A stretch of DNA of 64,000 bases from Anaspis maculata. Its lineage: Eukaryota; Arthropoda; Insecta; Coleoptera; Scraptiidae. The position numbers were made by a program, and so were the translations under genes. Below, piece after piece: positions 1-10,599 of the stretch; position 1 is the first letter of the stretch, and each line of letters starts with the position of its first letter. Below the pieces are notes generated by a model. The model saw only the letters and a program-made list of their open reading frames with translations, was not told the DNA's origin and made no database searches. The DNA lies in NCBI GenBank assembly GCA_949128115.1, contig OX421966.1, forward strand, positions 66,337,416-66,401,415. Direction: 5' to 3'.

Positions 1-2
1 TT

Positions 3-2675
3 TGCAGAAATGAGCGAACGACAGATAATAGAATTCAGCTCTTGATGGCGGAAAAAACGGCCTGCACTTTTGGAACAACTCAGTCCATGGAGTCCATACT
101 CATTCACTCGCTCTCCGCATATGCAGTAATGGGGTTTGCATATTTTGCATCCCAAGCGTATGCAGACTGCAATTCTAAAAGAATTGTTGTCGAAAAGTGT
201 ACCAATAGCACGGGATGGAAGTGCCTGGAGCCAGGCGTTTGCTTCTTTTCTTTGGGTAGCCAAGTGAGTGGCTTTCTGAATGTCTGTTGTTGGCATGATT
301 CCATTATTGATACGGACTAAATTCACCATGTCCCAGTTTTTTTGGAAAAGGGGGTCTGGAGGAAATTGGTCAGGGTTTAGCGAACTCCACTCAGCAAGAG
401 CCTCCTCAACGTAAGAAATCTTTGGCTTGTCTGCATCTTCAAGATTTAACATCATATTGACAAGTTTAGATACTCCAAAAGTTGATGAAAGGAAAGCTGG
501 TAGGAAAATGTCTTGTAGTTTTCTAATGCCAACTCCACCTTGCATAACCGGGAGAGAGGCCTTGGCGTATGCAAAGGGTGACAACTTACAATTAAATAAA
601 AATTCCATTGTCCCCTTTATAAGTTCGTCCGCTTCAATTATGAAACTCTTATGTTTCCATAATGGTGTGGTTCTCATTATGTAAGTTAATTTTGGAATGG
701 CAAAACAATTCCGCAACAAATAATAGGCAACATGTTGTTTATCAAGCTGCTTCAGTCTGTTGAACATCAACTTCATCTCTTCTAGTTTATCTTGGAGAAT
801 TTGGTCGCAAGATCCCTCGGTGATTGGTGCTCCTAGTAACGCCACGTCATTAACAATTTTGATTCCAGGGGAAAGTTTTTGAAATTTTTCAAGAACCAGA
901 TGATCCACTTTACCACAAACGTGTAGCTCGCATTTCGAAGAATTGATCAACAATCCGATCTTCTTGAAATGTTCAACGACGACCTCGAAATCAGAGAGAA
1001 CTTTGTCTGGTTTATCGGCGATGGTTCCGTCATCCAAATAAAAAGTGATCAATTCGGAGGACAGCAGCTCAATAACGGGGTGAATCGATAAACAAAATAA
1101 TAACGGTCCTGCCGGGTCTCCCTGTTGGCAACCAGAAGACGAAGGGATAGTCCAATCACTGTAGAACAGAAGTGAAGATTCGGAGTAAGATTGCCAGAAG
1201 AATGGATAAAGAAGTGGAGTGCATTCTTTCACGCCGTGCAACATAGCGTCCCTGTGAACTGTGTTGAATGCATTGGCGAAATCAATTTTTAAAAGAACTT
1301 TTCCTGAACTATGATTCTCATCCAAATATGTTCTTGTAGCATGAACTGCAGCTTCACATCCACCGCTTGTTGCAAAACCTAGTTGTTTCGGTCGAAGCAT
1401 ATTTCCAATAGTATCTTTGACTGAGTAACATCCCAACTTAGCAGCTAAACGTCTCAGAGTATTCCCGACAGCGATGGGGCGGACACCTCCGGTTTTTTTG
1501 TTCAACGCGCATAGGTTGGCGCCGAAAAATAAGGGAAGTACTTGTTCGTTTATTTTGCCGGCCAGCGTAAAGTTGCAAAATTTGGTGAGAGATTTGATAA
1601 GACGGGAAGCTGCATCACCATTGCCATTGGATACAAGATCCTTGAGGTGCTGAGGTCTTAGTCCGTCTATTCCTCCACTGGATCCATTTGGAAAACTAGC
1701 GATAGCCTTCCTAACATCCGCTTCTGAGACGCTTAGTGTTTCATCACCGATAACTGGAGGTGTTGGGTAGTCCATTGTTTTATTGGGATTTGGGTGTTTG
1801 TCCAACAGCTTCTTATAGGTGCTCTCATTTTCCGGGGCCAGTGAGTCGCTAGATGCCAAGATTTTCACAGCTCCTCGAATATCTCCTTCTGATACTTTGG
1901 ATTCGACTCTTCTTGATAGCGAAGTAGTTTTTGTCCCAATGTTGCTGTAATTTTCAACAGTACCTCTTATGTTTTGCTTCACCAGTCTTGCTAGAGAACA
2001 TTTTTTTTCTGATTTTTCTGGAACACAGAGACAAGAGAACGCGAAAGTTAAGAGAAGGCTCCAAGAATGCATGTCATTTGTTTTCACAACACAATCCAGA
2101 ACTTCTGAGAATTTTGTCGCTGCAGCAAATCGGGCTCCTTTTGGGATCCTTTTTAAGACTTTGATTTTACGTTTTTTCTCAGATATCTGCTTGGACAACT
2201 GATGGATTGTTGAGCTTTTTTCCATAGAAGATGTAGACAGGTCTTTGTGTTTCCGTTTGATGTGTATATTAAGCCCTCGTTGGCCCTTGTAGTTTTGCTT
2301 GTTTGTGTTAGAGCAATGGGGACACGGAAGAAGAGTTGCGAGGGATGTGGTATTCATGTCTTGATCATTGTGTGACGCTTCATAATCGTGAAGAGACCAT
2401 TTGGATTTATGCGTGTCCAGTTCTTCTACTTCATGTGAATGAAATTCCCTCGCATTTTCCACATTCGAAGAAGGCAAATGACATAAGCTGTCATCTGGAT
2501 TGCATTTTGCTGAATTTCTTTGATGATCTTGATGAATGTTGTCCCACTTTGAACAACCTGCATCTCTAATGTCTTGCGAGGATATCGAAAACTTCCTGGT
2601 CTTATTTGAACTTGTATTTGTCGGGTATTTTCTTAAAAAATACCCCGCTTCAGATTCGGTGTCACTGCTTGACAT
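3..2675 (-). CDS. Non-LTR retrotransposon polyprotein (zinc finger + reverse transcriptase), 3' part cut by window edge
   Basis: One frame runs without a stop for 891 codons from an ATG at 2675 to the window edge. It begins MSSSDTESEAG. A C2H2 zinc finger follows at about residues 118-143 (C118, C121, H138, H143). Next come a basic linker and the RT: SGGIDGLRPQHL, GGVRPIAVGNTLRRLAAKL, motif A KIDFANAFNTVHR (D465), motif B GCQQGDPAGPLL (about 515) and motif C FYLDDG (D548, D549). A C-terminal Cys/His cluster, CICG...HGLSC (C851, C853, H863, C867), lies just before the edge. In R2-like families such a cluster precedes a restriction-like endonuclease; that part would lie outside the window. The RT copies element RNA into DNA at the target site. 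The frame is intact, so the copy may be young or still functional. The clade is not assigned. YLDD replaces the FADD usual in non-LTR RTs. A fold-back repeat starts 49 bp upstream of the ATG. Confidence 0.93.
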   Translation of the reverse strand, partial: MSSSDTESEAGYFLRKYPTNTSSNKTRKFSISSQDIRDAGCSKWDNIHQDHQRNSAKCNPDDSLCHLPSSNVENAREFHSHEVEELDTHKSKWSLHDYEASHNDQDMNTTSLATLLPCPHCSNTNKQNYKGQRGLNIHIKRKHKDLSTSSMEKSSTIHQLSKQISEKKRKIKVLKRIPKGARFAAATKFSEVLDCVVKTNDMHSWSLLLTFAFSCLCVPEKSEKKCSLARLVKQNIRGTVENYSNIGTKTTSLSRRVESKVSEGDIRGAVKILASSDSLAPENESTYKKLLDKHPNPNKTMDYPTPPVIGDETLSVSEADVRKAIASFPNGSSGGIDGLRPQHLKDLVSNGNGDAASRLIKSLTKFCNFTLAGKINEQVLPLFFGANLCALNKKTGGVRPIAVGNTLRRLAAKLGCYSVKDTIGNMLRPKQLGFATSGGCEAAVHATRTYLDENHSSGKVLLKIDFANAFNTVHRDAMLHGVKECTPLLYPFFWQSYSESSLLFYSDWTIPSSSGCQQGDPAGPLLFCLSIHPVIELLSSELITFYLDDGTIADKPDKVLSDFEVVVEHFKKIGLLINSSKCELHVCGKVDHLVLEKFQKLSPGIKIVNDVALLGAPITEGSCDQILQDKLEEMKLMFNRLKQLDKQHVAYYLLRNCFAIPKLTYIMRTTPLWKHKSFIIEADELIKGTMEFLFNCKLSPFAYAKASLPVMQGGVGIRKLQDIFLPAFLSSTFGVSKLVNMMLNLEDADKPKISYVEEALAEWSSLNPDQFPPDPLFQKNWDMVNLVRINNGIMPTTDIQKATHLATQRKEANAWLQALPSRAIGTLFDNNSFRIAVCIRLGCKICKPHYCICGERVNEYGLHGLSCSKSAGRFFRHQELNSIICRSLISA

Positions 2676-2723
2676 TTCAATTTTTTTTTTTTTAAGTGAT
2701 TTTCGGAAACTGTTCATAATTTT

Positions 2724-3058
2724 GAATTCTACGTTCAATTAAGAAGAAAAAGTAACCTTCTGCAAAATTTTGATTAGAGGCTTCGTTTAGGAGATATTTG
2801 AGTTTCAAACTTTGGAAAACATCCCGAAATTGCCACTTTCCAGAGCCCAAATTGTTTTTCCCTGAAAATTTCTCGTGTTTTGAAAAAAATGGTGGTTTAT
2901 CAACTAAAAAATTCTAGAAAACCTATTTCAGCTGAGAAATCATGAGTTTTTTTGAATTTTAATTTTTAGACCTTTGAAAGTTGTGCTTTTGAGATGTTTT
3001 CCAAACCTTCAATCCTAAATATCTACCAAACAAAGCCTCTAATCAAAATTTTGCACTA
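2724..3058. mobile_element. Fold-back repeat (partial copy)
   Basis: The left arm (about 2724-2850) and right arm (about 2965-3058) are reverse complements, for example ..GATTAGAGGCTTCGTTT.. against ..AAACAAAGCCTCTAATC... It is related to the element at 4273-4629, which has intact ends. Here only the left end resembles that family's terminus, so the right end looks eroded. No coding capacity is seen. Confidence 0.75.
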
Positions 3059-3118
3059 GTGATCTTTTCAAAAAAGAAGTGAAGTGAAGTGAAAAATTTT
3101 TTGTATGTATTCCAATAC

Positions 3119-3668
3119 AAAAAATCATGAAGTGTGATGTCTTATCTCGAAACGGTTTTGGAATTACCCAGATTGGAAGTCTAACATTAGAGATACAAAT
3201 TTTTATGTTGAATGTTACAGATTTGCCTTGTTGGCACGCGAGATTAAGTCACTTTTGATAAATGGATGTTGGTATTGAGCAAGATTGTTCGTACAACAGT
3301 CCGGGACAATTTGCTGTCAACACAACTTGAATATTTGGTGTGAGGCCAAGCAGGGGGCACTTTTTTGAGTGGTTGTCACTGCCTGTTTTTCGTACGTTGA
3401 ATTTAGTCAGAATTTCATTAGAATTTCAGGTGTGGAACATGTCCTAATTGCAAGTTCAAGCCCCTGAACATGGTATCGATGCAAAACTATAGTTTCCGGG
3501 TGAAGTAAAGCCCCCCTGGATGTTATACTTTTTGTGCTTGTGCTATGCGTGAGTCAAGCAAATCTGCAACATTCAACATAAAAATTTATTTCTTTGATGT
3601 AAGACTTCTAATCTGGGTAATTCCAAAACCATTTCGAGATAAGACATCACACTTCATGATTTTTGTGT
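3119..3668. repeat. Inverted repeat with ~120-bp arms
   Basis: Left arm 3119-3240 (starting aaatcatgaagtgtgatgtc) is the reverse complement of right arm 3547-3668, with a unique loop of about 300 bp. It is probably a non-autonomous DNA element. I could not read a target duplication. Confidence 0.75.
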
Positions 3669-4272
3669 TAAAATAATAACAAAATATTTTTTTGAAAAAT
3701 GGGGGTACGATGAAGTCGTTGCAATTTTGCACCATTTTACGTATCACCCTGTAGAAAATTCACATGAAGTTTCTCAACATTCACTATTACAGGATGAGTT
3801 ACGGAAAGATTGAGCTAAGTTACGCAACAAACAAAATGAGATTCGTAATCGGCAATCGGAAGATATTGGCCTCCAAAGTCGGACCATTTTTCCGATACCG
3901 ACAACTTCGTTGTCCAGCAGTTTATATGTATACATACAGGGTGTTTCCGGAATGGTGATACAAATTTCTAGGGGAGATTCCCCATCAAAAATAGACCAGG
4001 AAAAAATTCACCTTTGATGTCCTAAAATGCTCCGTTGGAAAGTTACAGGGCGTTCAAGTTGAATCTTCAAAATTGATTTTTTGACATAAGTTTTGAACTG
4101 TCCAACCGATTTTGTTCAAATTTTCAACTAAGTTAGCCGAAATAAGTTTCTATCGAGTAATAGTGACGTGTTGAGAAAAAAAGTTCAGGGGCGTAGATAA
4201 TGAGGGCTGTCCTCATTTTCACCTCCCTATTTTTCACATCCCTGGCTATTTCTCCAAATTGTTCTAATTTTT

Positions 4273-4629
4273 GGATTTTACGTTCAATTTAGAGGGAAAA
4301 GTTACTTTTGCAAAATTTTGATTGGAGGCTTCGTTTACAAAATATCTGGGTTTGAAACTTTGGAAGACATCTCAAAATTGCCACTTTCAAAGGCCTTGAA
4401 ATTGGAATTAAAAAAACTCACGATTTCTTAGCAGAAATAGGTTCTCTAGAATTTTTCAGTTGATAAATCATTATTTTTTCTGAGAAACGAGTTTTCAAGG
4501 AAAAAAATTGGGCTAATTAAAAGTGGCGATTTCGAGAAGTTTCCCAGAGTTAAACCCAAATATTTCAGAAAAGAAGCCTCTGATCAAGATCTTGCATCAG
4601 TATTTTTTTTTTAATTGGACGTAGAATCC
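4273..4629. mobile_element. Fold-back MITE nested in the 3937-5514 element
   Basis: Its inverted ends are GGATTTTACGTTCAATT and AATTGGACGTAGAATCC (17 bp, two mismatches). The whole 357 bp folds back on itself. It is related to 2724-3058 and non-coding. Confidence 0.78.
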
Positions 4630-4636
4630 AGAAATA

Positions 4637-5184
4637 GGCTACTTCGTTTGGGCAGGTGCGCATGCTTGAAGGCTCCAAATTTTGTAAACATTCGTACACC
4701 TGTCAGTTGAATGGCAACGCTGCATGCTCTGTCTAGCCGCCTGACCAACTACTGGTTTCTGGCTGTCACTTTTACACACACCGTAAACGCATCTCTTCGT
4801 AGCTTTTTTGAACTTCCTTCTCGGTACAGCCATTTCCAACAAGTTGTGTTCTATCGTCAAAACATGAGCAAATGAAATGTAGGTCAGTTAGAAACGAGAA
4901 ATGTCATCATAATTGTCACAAGTGACAGTTGGCGCCGATGTCTTGTTGTTTTGAAAGCTGTTGCCATTTTTGTTGTTCCTGAACTTCCACAAATGATCAT
5001 TGAACTTAATTTCAATGGAACATTTCCTTTGAATATAAAAAATGGTATCTAACATTCAATCAAATTATTTGTGGAATTTTAGGTACACTACAATATTTTT
5101 TGGTGTTAATTTCCAATATCGGTGTACGAAACTATGAAATTCGCGCCACACATGCGCACTCAAAAAAACTGAAACGAAGGGACC
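4637..5184. mobile_element. 548-bp inverted-terminal MITE, copy 1 (TA target)
   Basis: The ends are GG(C/T)..CTTCGTTT inverted, and the flanks are TA at 4635-4636 and 5185-5186. A second copy lies at 50775-51325 in the same orientation, with only scattered differences. A 73-codon minus-strand frame (4639-4860) is open in both copies. Its last codons lie in the terminal repeat, so it may be a remnant of an ancestral coding end or simply chance. Confidence 0.85.
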
Positions 5185-5514
5185 TATTGGAACACTTTGG
5201 GAAGATAGCTAGGGAGTTGGAAATAGGGGGAGAAATATGAAGTCACCCGCCATTATTCACGCCCCTGATTTTTTCCTGAACACGTTGCTATTATCCGATA
5301 AGGACCTATTCTGGTTAGCCTTGTTCCAAACTTGAACAAAATCAGTTAAACGGTTCAAAAGTTATGTCAAAAAATCGATTTTAAAGAGTCAACTTGAACA
5401 CCTTGTATCTTTTTAACGGAGCATTTTAGGACATCAAAATTATATTTTTTCTTGGTCCATTTTTGATGGGAAATCTCCCCTAGAAGTTTGTATCACCATT
5501 TTGGAAACACCCTG

Positions 5515-6007
5515 TATGTATACCACAGTCTTGATCTTCATTTTCGGAGGTAAATTGTCAAAAAATTCACAAAAATTCCATAATACTGACAAAACTCACG
5601 TTTCTTTGACTGAAAAAGTTCTGAAATTTGGCTCACAGTTTTTTTTTGAAGTGCTTAGCTTATATTCGAGTTTTGAGAAAAATTATCTTTTCGAAAAACC
5701 AATTCAACCAAATTTGAGAATTTCATAGTCGAAAAAACGGGAGTTTTGGGCAGTATCATCGGATTTTTGTGAACTCTTCGATAACAATTTGCCTTCGGAA
5801 ATAACTCAACACTGTGGTACCTATATATTTTGATTCAGAATAAAAAACTACATCGACTGCAGTTCAAAAATACATGTTGCATGTGTTGCATAGAGAAAGA
5901 AGTTTCCTGCAGAATCCTGTACATACATGACATTTGTAAAATACTCTAGTTTTGAATTTTGAAATGTAGGGAGAAAATTGTCCAAGATTTTTTTTTTCAA
6001 TTATCTT
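5515..6007. other. No gene seen
   Basis: AT-rich sequence between two mobile elements. I see only short chance frames and no recognisable element ends. Confidence 0.6.
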
Positions 6008-6141
6008 ATAGCCGTATTACACTACACAATTTTTTGTACAATTTCTTGAACAATCTGCCAAAATAGTGTCAAAAAACAATGAACTTGATTGTTGATTTGA
6101 CAGATTGTTCAAGAAATTATTGTGTAGTGTAATACAGCTAT
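6008..6141. mobile_element. Short MITE, ~23-bp terminal inverted repeats
   Basis: Left end ATAGCCGTATTACACTACAC and the right-hand inverse match with one mismatch. The middle also folds (caatctgccaaa..tttgacagattg). It is 134 bp and non-coding. Superfamily uncertain. Confidence 0.85.
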
Positions 6142-6290
6142 TAAAAAGGGAAACCTCCAGTATGGGAGTTGAATTCTCGCGTGAACACCCTGTACAGTGT
6201 ACAGTGTGTTCACGCATAAAATTATACCTTTCTCTTGAGACTTGTTCATGAAGATAATTTTAAAAACGGAATACGATTCTAATTAAATTT

Positions 6291-6882
6291 TTTCTGTAGG
6301 TTCTGAATCTGTCCACAAAAATTTTCTGTGGTACATACCTTACAGGGTGGAATATCGCAAGTTTGTGTCAAATTGGACGCCCTGTATTTCGATATGGGAA
6401 TCGACTCCACTTTTCATCCTGATTATAAATATATACTACATTTGATAGGCTACTCAACGCAACACTTGTGAGAAATTAATTTAAATTTGGAAAAAAATCA
6501 AAAAGATTTTTTTTTCAAAATTAATCCTCTATCATTTTGGTAAAATACTTATGACTATATGTAGTTTGAAACTTCCACTTCACTCAACTCAACTTTACAA
6601 GCTAGTGAAAAAAATGTTTACAATCTTTTTTTAATTTTAGCAATTTTTCTCAAACTTCAACAAATTTTTCCACATGTGTTTTTTTTTATTAACCTATCAA
6701 GTGTGGTATATATCCATAATCAGAATAAAGAGCGGAATCGACCCCCATATTAGAATACACGGCGTCCAATTTGAGAAAAATTTTAGATGTTCCACCCTGT
6801 AAGGTATGTACAAAAATTTTCAGTGTTATATGGCGATAACACTGAAAATTTTTGTTGACAGATTCAGAACCTACAAAAAAAA
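6291..6882. mobile_element. Fold-back repeat containing inner CAGGGTG ends
   Basis: The outer arms pair (TGTAGGTTCTGAATCTG against CAGATTCAGAACCTACA). Inside them a second pair of ends (tacagggtggaatatcgc near 6341 and tgttccaccctgtaagg near 6788) repeats the CAGGGTG-type theme. The likely history is one fold-back inserted in another. Confidence 0.72.
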
Positions 6883-7156
6883 TCATGTGAGAATTATTTT
6901 TCTTCTCAAAATTGAGTTCAAGGGGAGGTCTCTAGGGAGGGATATAATTTAGGTATACGTGAATAGAATACCCTGTACCCACGCAATAGTATGGCATCAT
7001 ATTTTCCGCGGCTTTTTTCAAGCTCGATAGCACTATACAGGGCGATTCATTCTCCATGGAAATTGACTTATTCAGGTGTCTCTTATCTGAGACCATCCAA
7101 CTTTCAAGGATGAGGCTCTTATAATCACGTTCTTTCGGAAAATATACAGATTTATG

Positions 7157-7289
7157 GTGCGATTCTCTAACAAATAACATTCCATAAAGGCTCTGTTACG
7201 TTATTATTACCTAGGCAACAGCCAATGGCTGACACGAATTGTTTTTATAACAGAGCGTTTGTGGAATGTTATTTCTCACAGAATAGCAC
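7157..7289. mobile_element. 133-bp MITE with GTGCGATTCT ends, copy 1
   Basis: The ends are GTGCGATTCTCT and the inverse AGAATAGCAC. The internal pair aacgctctgtta / taacagagcgtt also folds. A related copy lies at 47783-47920, giving two independent examples of the same boundaries. Confidence 0.82.
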
Positions 7290-7554
7290 TATTAGCCCTT
7301 GGAGTATAACTATTTTGACCTGCGAAATATACGGCATGGGATAGACAATGGCCCTTACACTTTTCGACTATCAGTTTTTGCAGAAACGGACAGGAATTTT
7401 GGAAATATTCCATTTGAACAATATTATAGTTCATCATGTTCATATCTATCGTGTAGTCATTCTAACTTTTTTGCAATTTCTCAACTGCTCTTGCGATTAG
7501 TATGGAATGAGAATATTGATGGAAATAAACACTCATATAGGTACCTACCTACCT

Positions 7555-7955
7555 TACGGATACTTTCGGAAAAACCTATTCCCCAATCAAAAAACTCGAC
7601 TTTGCTAAGAATAGAGTGCCGCCAACCGATATGTTCGCAATGTTCATATCATCCGACTTTCGCGAACAGGCAGTCATTTTTCATGTCAAGCGAGAAGATT
7701 TTTCAATTTTTCGTACGTGCTTATACCAACGTGCACGCTACACGTTGTATAACTGTCTCCCGGATAGTTACGGGAACCTATCTCCTAATCAATAAACTCG
7801 ACTTTGCCCAAAATTAAAGTGCTACCAATCGTTATCGTGCTGCACGTTTGCAATGTTCGTGTCATCCAAATTTCGCGAATAGATGGTCATTTCTCATGTA
7901 AAACGGAGAGTTTCAAATTTTTCGTACGTGCTTATACGTGCACGCTACGGGCATT
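7555..7955. repeat. Direct tandem duplication, ~200-bp unit
   Basis: The block around 7585-7740 (..aaaaactcgactttgc..tttttcgtacgtgcttata..) recurs diverged at about 7785-7945. Apparent frames across it are not conserved between the two copies, so it does not look coding. Confidence 0.7.
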
Positions 7956-8886
7956 ATCTTATAATTTGGTACAAAAGATGTTGTTGCAAGAGGCAAGATA
8001 CAAAATCCAGTTCATTCGTTACAGAAATACGTGTCTGAATGACGTACTAAAAAACGGACTTGATGACAGATATCGCGATTCATTGCAGTAATGCTGGCCA
8101 ATGTCACCCAACAATCACGGTAATGATGCACGACCACCGGCGATTATTGGGCAATAGGCGAAATTCGGTGCCGTTTCTGCGCAAGCGCAACCATGCTAGG
8201 GGATTTGAGAATAGTGCCGTATGCTAACACATGTAAAAAGCGTAATTTCAACATTGTCTATTATTGAAACGGCTGGAAATGAAACTTTCAAATAAGCTAT
8301 GGAAAAAAGAGTGTTCCTTGATCTTTCATCGTGTTTAAGACCAGCAATGATGGATCAGTTCTAGATACACAATGAGCGAAAATATGGTAACGTGTTTATC
8401 AGTTGGTGTGTTTTTGAAAATACCGCCCTACTTCTGGTACTCTTCTCTGCCTCACGGTTGCCGTCCTGTCTGTCAGTGGCATGAAACTGCATGTAAACAC
8501 ATGGTAACTTAAATTTTATCGGGTTATATGTATAATATATCAGAGGTTTTGTGTTTTCTGTTTTTTTTTGACGAAAAATGACGGGCAGTTTGTTGAGGGC
8601 CTGGCTGCAAAAACCGTACGAAAAGAACATTACAGTTCCATTTCATGTGTGTTCCCAAAAAACATCACCTTCTAGGCAACCAGTTAAACACTGAAAACGG
8701 CTTTTTTGTTCTTTTTGGAACACTACGCGCGGAATTCATTTTTTCGACAGCAATGCACATGGACAACATCATTCCACATAATCTAGCATGAAAGTCAGGA
8801 GTTTCTTGTCATCTATTTTTCTTTGTTAAATCGATGACTGAAAATCTGCAGGTTTTGACTTTTCCTAGCTCGCTCAGACGCATGAT
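7956..8886. other. No gene; holds one copy of a dispersed repeat
   Basis: Mostly unique AT-rich sequence. The stretch 8454-8750 (from ggttgccgtcctgtctgt to acgcgcggaattc) is homologous to 13577-13870 in the same orientation. No convincing reading frame. Confidence 0.6.
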
Positions 8887-10381
8887 AGTGGGGTTGGTAG
8901 CCATTCCTATACGGCATTTGATGATACAGAAATTTCCTTCTGCATGAGTATTCTACAAGGCCTAACGAACGATATTAGAAGGGGAAGCACAAAAACTTCC
9001 CCTTAGGGGGGCCGCAGGGGGCCCTGTCAAGTTTACGGTACAAGAACTCCTACCAAACCATCTTTCAATTCCATTGTATCACTCAAATGAGGATGATGTG
9101 ACTCCATTGTGAATCTCGATGGCATTGGTCGCCATGTCTCCCCCATCCTTCATGCTTGGAAAAAATAATTTCTTCGGGAGGTCAGAGAAATTACTTTTAA
9201 TTTTTTTATATATACAAGAGGACGCAAAAGTGGCATGTTTTTTAGCCTTAACCTGTTATATGGCATTTCCAAAATCTTATTATGAAGTCAATTTCTCACA
9301 TTCTCAATTTTGGGCTGATTGGTAGGCTAAGAATTAGGTATTTTTTAACATCCAGTGCAGACGTACTTTTTTCAATGTCCGACTGGATGTTATTGAAATA
9401 ATCGCGAATGATCGGGTGGTTAGACTGAACTATTTTCTAAACATTATGTCGAAGAAATCAATCCTAAACCGCACATGGAGAGTACACAAATTATTTTTCT
9501 TTCGGTCGGTCGAATTGCGATGCCTACTACGCCCGTCAGGGAGAACGCTGAGCATCGCCAGACTAAACTAGTATGAAAACAGCCTAAACGAATTCAAAAC
9601 TGCCTGAAACACTCATTATGTGGTTCGACATTTAATTCTGAGTCAGCACTCAGAGTTTTAGTCAGTTTTGAATTTGTTTAGGCTGTTTTCATACCAGTTC
9701 AGGCTGACGATGCTCAGCGTTCTCCCTGACGGGCGTAGTAGGCATCGCAATTCGACCGACCGAAAGGAAAGTAATTTGTGTACTGTCTAAGCGCGGTTTA
9801 GAATTGGTTTTCTCGACATAATGTTTGGAAAATAGTTCAGTGTATCCACCCCTGATGATGATTTCAATAACCTCCAGTTAAACACTTAAAAAAGTACGTC
9901 TGAACTGGATGTTAAAAAATACTTACTTCTTAGCCTACCAATCAACCCAAAATTGAAAATTTTGAAATTTGACTTCATAATAGGATTTTGAGAATGCCAA
10001 ATAACAGGTTAAGATACAAGACATGCCAACTTCGCATCCTTTTGTATGTAGAAAAAAATAAAAATTGATTTCTCTGACCTCCCGAAGAAATTATTTTCTC
10101 AAGCATGAAGGATGGAAGAGGCATGGCGACCAATGCCATCGAGATTCACAATGGAGTCACATCAACCCCATTTGAGTGATACAACGAAATTGAAAAATGG
10201 TTTGGTAGGAGTTCTGGGACCGTCAACTTGACAGGGCCCCCTGCGGCCCCCCTAAGGGGAAGCTTTTGTGCTTTCCCTTCTAATATCGTTCGATAGACCT
10301 TGCAGAACACTCATGCGAAAGGGATTTCCTGTATCATCAAATGCCGTATAGTACCGTTTTTTATTGTGTACCGACCCCACT
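8887..10381. mobile_element. 1.5-kb near-perfect palindromic element, copy 1
   Basis: Two arms of about 745 bp meet near 9637. Its ends are AGTGGGGTTGGTAGCC on the left and the inverse ACCCCACT on the right. The arms share, inverted, the blocks around 8990 / 10250 (AGGGGAAGCACAAAA) and 9500 / 9750 (cggtcggtcgaattgcg). A second copy in opposite orientation is at 27741-29229. There is no sizeable reading frame. I did not resolve a target duplication. Confidence 0.9.
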
Positions 10382-10599
10382 ATGAGTTCCATCCCCCTAG
10401 CTTTGCGAACCTACAGCGCAACCCGTGCCGCTGAATATCGCATATTGTGATTACTCCTAGTTAATGCTCATCAAGGTCCTAAATGACGTTCTAAATGATC
10501 AAAAAGTAAATTGACGACGTGACACTAGTAATTTGAATCGTAATTTACGTTTGATGATCATTAAGCTTTCTAGTCTGTCAAGGATATTTGCCTGATGAG

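Larger units (their letters stand above)
3937..5514. mobile_element. CAGGGTG-type fold-back element with TA target site
   Basis: It starts CAGGGTGTTTCCGGAATGG and ends with the inverse GGAAACACCCTG, each flanked by TA (3935-3936 and 5515-5516). The arms (about 3937-4260 and 5195-5514) are imperfect reverse complements. TA duplication and short ends fit a Tc1/mariner-mobilised non-autonomous element; that attribution is inferred. Two other elements (4273-4629 and 4637-5184) sit in its centre. Confidence 0.85.

Noticed and set aside
42..320. 92-codon plus-strand frame at the window start
   Set aside because: It lies antisense to the retrotransposon polyprotein, which has clear RT motifs in the opposite strand.
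1931..2742. Several 68-77-codon plus-strand frames
   Set aside because: All are antisense to the zinc-finger and N-terminal part of the retrotransposon frame.
6182..6220. tgtacagtgtacagtgtgttcacgc as a palindromic operator
   Set aside because: It resembles overlapping ends of CAGGGTG-type elements; there is no bacterial context for an operator.
7299..8091. 172- and 95-codon frames near 7.3-8.1 kb
   Set aside because: They cross a tandem duplication, yet the two copies use different frames. No family is recognised.
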